Below are positions 58,481 through 64,000 of a DNA stretch of 64,000 bases, one piece after another. How positions within the stretch are numbered: the first letter of the stretch is position 1; every line of letters begins with the position of its first letter. Made by a program: the position numbers and the translations under genes. Origin of the DNA: Macquaria australasica (lineage: Eukaryota > Chordata > Actinopteri > Centrarchiformes > Percichthyidae); assembly GCA_005408345.1 (NCBI GenBank), contig SEMN01000226.1:496001-560000 (forward strand), written 5' to 3'. Under the pieces are notes generated by a model that worked only from the letters and a program-made list of their open reading frames with translations, ran no database searches and was not told the DNA's origin.

Positions 58481-60366
58481 TGCAAACAGGTGAGATTTCT
58501 ATTTTGAAATGGCTTATAGATGCAGTGAAGCTGTTCTCTTGTGGTGTGCCTTTTCTAAAATATAGCTAACCTGTAGGCCTGTCAGCGTGTGCACTTCATA
58601 TTCATGTACAGTGACTGATGAAGTCAAACTCGCCTAACAGAAAGCACTGGGGGGGTTGGAGGCTGTGACAAGCGGCAAGTACAATCAAGCGTTTATCTAC
58701 ACCTACTTCCTTGTGTATAATGAATGAAGCTCCAAGTGTTTACAGTAAAACAAAAATAGACTTGTGTTTTCATGATATACGTGGCCTTGTTAACATCCTC
58801 CTCCTTCAAACTTCTGCCACTTCCTCTGGCTCCTGGGGTGCAGCACTTGCATCATGCAGCTCTCCACATTGCTATTTCGCAACATTGTAGATAATGCTAT
58901 TGATAATGGTCATGCTGTTCTGATGATTCGGGACGGTGTACATGCATGAGATCTGTCACAGAGCCTGGGATCTTTGACAGTTTTTTTTGAAGCTGCTACT
59001 GGCTTTGTAAAGCTGCACTTGCAGAAATGTGACTTGCAGAGGGGGTGTTATGAAATGGTAATGCCTCTCAGTTTGATATTGCTTTTTCTCATTTGGTCTG
59101 TCATTCTCAGGAAACAACCAGTCACCAACTTGGAAAAGCCACCAATGCATATAAAAGCAAGTGCCAAACAGAAAATAAAAGTTCACTGAAAGCAGTATTT
59201 GTCAGAGAGAGGAACTGAGGACCTCTTGGGTCTGTTTCGGGGTGATGCCCCTCTGACTGAGACAGGAATTCCCGCAAAGGTTAGCAACTTTCTGAAAAAG
59301 ACTGAAGCCAGTCTGGAGCCTTAGAGCCTTTCCTCTCTCAGAGAGGATTCATCTTTTAGAGTGTGACAAAACTGTAAAGAAGGATTAAGCTGGTGAAACA
59401 AGATGAAGAGAGCTCATGAAACCACAGCAAAGCATAGCTGCTACCCTGTAATGTGTCATGCATGCATGGCTGCATAAGCAGAGACGTTGCACTGCATGGT
59501 GTGCACCGCACCGCAGCAAGGAAGTGTCTGTCCACTGCTCCGGCATGGCAGCTTTGCCTTTCATGGTGTTTTTCGATGAGTTTACTTTGTAAAATCATCT
59601 GTTACCCAAAGTGTTAAGACCTTCATTGTGTTGTTTGAACTTTGGATAGGAGTAAAATGCAAAGTTGACTATAATGTAATGTCTGGATGCCGAATTAAAG
59701 GGGATTTTCCCCTGACTGACGATCATTGATTTTTCTCTTCATGCTTACTCTGAAAACGATCCTTGTTTTTCAGTGTTAAGTTTTGTGTTTATTATTTATG
59801 ATAAGGGGGGTGCAATTTTAGGTGTTTGCTCTGTCATTTGCTTTTATGGCTTGCATTACAGAGCCCCACAGGCAAAACTGACAGTCATTAAAGTGATACA
59901 ATGACGGCTTGTACTGTGGGGCCTAGCACTGGTCTCGTACTTCCGCTCTCACATCCTACAGACAGTTGTTTCAGTGAGTAGTGCTGCTGCACCAGAGTCC
60001 AGCTGTTGTCCCAGAGGCAGAGGTGATTTCCTCCTCTGAGGCTCCTCAAGAACATCTGAAGGCTGTCAGACCCAGCTGGGTGAACTGTTGGCATGCACAC
60101 TTTCTCTTTGTGTACATTTCTCACCACTCGGTGTGCTGGTTTGTATACCTGCCAGATAAAAGCTCAGTGGATATGGACAGAAATCATTGTTTCCTTCTCT
60201 CTGCACTTGGCCCTGCTGCTGTAATAGTGATGATAACAGGGCAGCAGCCGCAGAGCATCCTGAGGCTGGAGGGTCTGGATGAGGGGCAGATTACCCAGGA
60301 CCCCTGCTGCACACAGCTAATAACACAGACACGATGCTCATTGTGATATTCTTACTACAGCATATC

Positions 60367-60688
60367 CAGTGGTGGAAGAAGTATTCAGATCCTTTACTTA
60401 AGTAAAAGTACCAATACATTAATGTAAGAATACTTAACTACAAGCAAAAGTCCTGCATTGACAATCCTACTTAAGTAAAAGCACAGAAGTATCATCAGAA
60501 TAATACACATAAAGTATCAAAAGTAAAAGTACTTGTTACATAAATAAATGTCCTCTGTAACTGATATATTATTATATATGACATTATTATATTGTTAATA
60601 CTGATGCAACAATGTATAAGCAGCATTTTAATGTTAGTCAAGGTGGAGCTAGTTTTAACTATTTTTTATACTGTTACGTAATTTAGTC
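60367..60688 (+). mobile_element. CAGTGGTGGA-family element, truncated
   Basis: It starts CAGTGGTGGAAGAAGTATTC with TTACTTAAGTAAAAGTACCA, and lacks a clear right end. It is followed immediately by CAGTGATTCCCAACC at 60689, the start of another repeat. Confidence 0.65.
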
Positions 60689-60900
60689 CAGTGATTCCCA
60701 ACCTAGGGGTCAGGACCCTTCAAAAGACACACAAAAGTTTTCTCTAATCTTTTATTTTTTTGTGAAATATTGGAGAGTTTTACCTCTTTGCGCCTTGAAC
60801 ACTTATTTAAGATGTTTGGAGGGGAAAGATCTCTTTGGTGGAACAACAGACACCTGATATGCGACAAGTGGCCCCAAGCAAGAGATCACATCCAAAAAGC
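60689..60900 (+). repeat. Dispersed repeat with CAGTGATTCCCAACC start
   Basis: Head motif CAGTGATTCCCAACCTAGGG. It is related in its first bases to the 28.1-kb and 62.5-kb elements. The right boundary is uncertain. Confidence 0.5.
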
Positions 60901-62172
60901 CACTGATTTACTCACTTGACTACATCATAGCAGCTTTTGCAACACCTAGCATGATCAGCATTTTCACCTCAGATTCTGTCTGCAGATAGACAAGGGAGTG
61001 GCAGATTTAAACAAGGCAGAAGAAGTAATTTCTACATTCCTGTCCTGTCTTGCTTCGCGCAGTCAGGCTACCACTGACTTGTACAGTTTAGACTATGACT
61101 GACTTGCATAAGACAAGAGTCAAATGTTGATCAACCGGTTGGGTTTGAGCAATAGGATTGTTATGGATTCTATAAATATGCATATTGAACTATAATAGTT
61201 ATATGAGCTTTCTTTGAAGAGATATGACACCTCTGCTTATGAGTTGTTAAATATGGAGTTAGTGTGTGCTCTTTCCTTAATCAATTCAGGTTCAATGTGT
61301 CACTGAGTTTCCTGTTGCTTTCAGTAGCTTATGTCATGCATCGCTTCTCCTGTAGCAGACAACATCTCTCAGTCGGATGTACTAATTCACTGCTTGCAAT
61401 TGCTGTGTCATACCATTGTTAGGCATTTGTCTATGATTAAAATAGAATTCACATGATAATAACAGAGCATAAGACACATGTTGGTTGTACTCGCAGAATA
61501 AAATGTGAAGTACAGTTCATATCTCCAGACCTGCCGAATTGAAGCATTGTTGCCCTTAAAGCTGCTCACTGGACAGGCTGATGATGATGGACTTCTCAAT
61601 GAGACAGGGGTTAGTAGAAGCCCAGGGGTCAGGAGAAACTTGACCGACTCACAATGACGGCCTTGTCCACTTCCTGAAAAGAGCAAGCTGTGGTTCCATG
61701 TAGAGCTCTCTGGAAATGGCAATGTGACACCACGACAGACTCAGTTCTGTCCCATTCACTCAGCTGCTGGTGGCCTGCTGCTGAGATGCATTCACTGACT
61801 GTCCCAAAAGAGACGAATTAAAAAGTGCTGTTGTGTGTCAGATCCATTCCTCACTTGGTGAGATCACTTTCACTCCTTCACCGAGGACTTTGCCCAGACA
61901 CACTCTGTTGCAATCAACAAATTCTTATAGCTTTGCTGTTTTCAGATCATGATGAGCGTGACTTCCTGCTTCAAGTTATAACTCATACTGAGATTTTAGT
62001 TAGAAGATTGGGTTTCTCACCTACATTAGATTAGTTTTTAGCCACGCTAGCTGCGCCACCAGCAGGTTGACATTTGTGATTCAGAGTGAAATGACAGTTG
62101 GATAGATTACCATGCAATGTGGCGCAGACATTCATGGTCTTTATGAACTTTGGTGATCCCCCGACATTTTAT

Positions 62173-62521
62173 CAGTGGTGGAATGAGTGTTGAGATCTTT
62201 TAATTAAGTAAAAGTAGCAATACCACAATTTAAAAAAATACTCAGTTACAAGTAAAAGTACGTAAGTATTATCAAGAAAATGTACTTAAAGTAAAAGTTA
62301 AAGTTCTGACTATGCACCTAAAATGGGCTGTATTTTTGTTACATTATTATATAGTATACTATTAGCTTATTATTATTGATGCATTAACATGTAAGCTGTA
62401 TTTTTATGTTGTAGCTGTCTGCGGTAGAGCTAATTTTTATGGTTTAATTTACTGTATAACAACACATTGTATTTTATATGCTTATTATAGCCTTTTAAAA
62501 TCTATAATCTTTTCACCACTG
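62173..62521 (+). mobile_element. CAGTGGTGGA-family element
   Basis: It starts CAGTGGTGGAATGAGTG and ends TTTTCACCACTG. Flanking octamers CATTTTAT and CTTTATAT agree at 6 of 8 positions. Non-coding, 349 bp. Confidence 0.65.
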
Positions 62522-62535
62522 CTTTATATCTAGCG

Positions 62536-62815
62536 CAGTGGTTTCCAACCTGGGGGTCAGGATATCCTAGAGGGGTGGCAAGATACATCTGAGGGGCCAC
62601 GAGTTGATTAATGGAATAGGAGAGAAATAAATAATATTTCTTCACAATTTATGTTTATTTCTTTCTGACTTTTCTCTAATAATTCCTTTTTTTCTCATGA
62701 AATACTGGTCCAGGCCTCTAAAAAACATTTAAACAAAACAATTTGAGATAGGAAAATCACTTTGGTTGAACTACTCATGACTCACAGGCATTTTAAACCT
62801 CTGATGCGATGCCAC
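62536..62815 (+). repeat. Dispersed repeat with CAGTGGTTTCCAACC start
   Basis: The head CAGTGGTTTCCAACCTGGGG lies 14 bp after the preceding element, repeating the arrangement at 60.4-60.9 kb. The right boundary is uncertain. Confidence 0.5.
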
Positions 62816-64000
62816 CTGGAGAAATTGGTTTGGTTTTCTTCACAATGAGCCTTACAGCCTCAAAGATCCACTCGCATGGCTGTAGACTCTTGGTCTTCTT
62901 TTCCTGTTATGACCTTCTGCACAGTGTGAAATGTCAAAGTGCAACGTAGAAAAGATGGGTTGGGATGAGCAGAGGCAAAATCGGGGTGTCCCTGTTGGGT
63001 TCATGGGCGTGGGAAATGTGGCCCTGATAGTTTTGTCCCCGATGCAGAAAGACAGCTGCAGTACTCCCTTGGGGACGACATTCGCCACATCCGCATCATA
63101 CTGAGTGATGACAGTCCTCTCTGGGACCCATGAGAGTTTTTAGTCTCACATTTGGTGTCTGTGAAGAGGCTGGTAATTTATTTAAATGTGTGACATAGAA
63201 GACATGTCAGATTATGCTCTTGAAAGGACGAGTTAGGAGAGTGATATCAGCAGCGCATCTGTTGTATCTTTCATGTTTCTGAGAACCCCACCCCAATATT
63301 GGAGTATTCCAAATCTGGACTCTCATACAGGAAGTCAATGTCATAGTAATGGACATGTCGGAGGATGTGACCTCATGTAACAGTGACAGATCTATCGGAG
63401 TCAGGATTTTCCCTGAGCTCTGACCATTGAGCCTCACCACTTCTCCATGGGAACTATTACAGGAAGAGAGGAAGTGGGGTTTTGCGGGAAGAGAGAGAGG
63501 GGGGACGTTGAGCATGACTTAATCCACAGGCCATCATTTCATTTCACTATAACGCCTCGGCTCTAATTATTTGTGCATGTATCATGGAAACGCTGCCCCG
63601 GGTGAGTCAGGCCTAAGGTTGCTGTTGCAGTGGCTGCTTTATTGACGCAAAGAAACGCTGGGCTGGATGAGTCCCTGGGGCCTGGTCAGATCTCACCACA
63701 AGTTTGCATTCCAGTGTTGAATAGAGCTATCTTGATTCCTACAAGGCCCAGTCATTGGGGCTCAGCTGGAGAACTAGTGTGTCCATTTTTGGTCAAAATG
63801 AACTGGGTTACCATATGGAATACAGTGTGCAAGTGCAAAGTAGATCAAGTTTTATGCCTTTTATTCATCAGCTAGAATATTAATCCAAAATCTATGTTAT
63901 AATATATTTCTGAGTTTTTCATTTGTGTTATTGGGTCATCAACACACTGAAGCCTTGTCTTTATGTACATGCTATTATCCTGCGTCATGGAAATATTCTG

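Larger units (their letters stand above)
56827..64000. other. Right-hand intergenic or intronic region
   Basis: Apart from the repeats listed, and the weak minus exon at 58.2-58.5 kb, I could not support any gene here. Several open stretches (59981-60346 plus, 62852-63088 and 63207-63515 minus) lack splice signals, family resemblance or sensible starts. The GC-richer blocks near 59.0-60.3 kb and 62.9-63.7 kb could be regulatory. Confidence 0.4.

Noticed and set aside
59981..60346. 121-codon open frame on the plus strand
   Set aside because: Mixed composition, no recognisable domain, no splice signals; probably chance in GC-richer noncoding DNA.
62852..63515. Minus-strand frames of 78 and 102 codons
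   Set aside because: No family resemblance and no partner exons; more likely regulatory or chance.
1..64000. CRISPR array, prophage, integron or bacterial-type operon
   Set aside because: The repeats are vertebrate transposons and microsatellites; genes are intron-containing eukaryotic genes.

Overview
The window is vertebrate nuclear DNA, almost certainly from a percomorph-type teleost. It holds compact multi-exon genes with GT-AG introns, AATAAA poly(A) signals, and many short dispersed repeats of kinds I know from fish genomes: CAGTGGTGGA-ended non-autonomous elements, a SINE/LINE tail with the GCGCTATATAAATAAA motif, and long AT and CT microsatellites. There is no operon structure, phage or CRISPR array. 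I found no previously undescribed system. The window is ordinary euchromatic gene space with a few unusual details.

Left to right. 0.9-2.5 kb (minus): the 5' end of a pyruvate kinase PKM gene, running off the left edge. 2.5-8.4 kb: repeat-rich intergenic DNA. 8.4-15.4 kb (plus): PARP6, 22 coding exons, 628 aa. 17.1-18.3 kb (plus): RPP25, intronless. 19.2-22.1 kb (plus): COX5A, four coding exons plus a 3'-UTR exon, with an NRF-1-like promoter site. 24.2-36.1 kb (plus): ARID3B, nine coding exons, 573 aa, with a 4.7-kb intron holding non-repetitive regulatory-looking DNA and nested transposons. 38.4-42.9 kb (plus): a synaptotagmin-like double-C2 membrane protein of 544 aa. 43.4-51.0 kb (minus): an unidentified 959-aa coiled-coil protein reconstructed from 23 exons in continuous frame. 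52.5-54.8 kb (plus): EDC3, six coding exons, 478 aa. 54.9-64 kb: mostly intergenic, with several transposon relics and one weak candidate exon on the minus strand.

The gene set (PKM, PARP6, RPP25, COX5A, ARID3B, EDC3) corresponds to human 15q23-q24 genes, here packed into 64 kb. The functions are unrelated (glycolysis, mono-ADP-ribosylation, RNase P/MRP, respiratory complex IV, transcription, membrane trafficking, mRNA decapping). The neighbourhood is therefore conserved linkage, not a pathway cluster. Exon boundaries come from reading splice sites and checking frame continuity. The summed lengths (PARP6 1,887 nt, ARID3B 1,722, EDC3 1,437, synaptotagmin-like 1,635, coiled-coil 2,880, COX5A 426) are all exact multiples of three, which supports the models.
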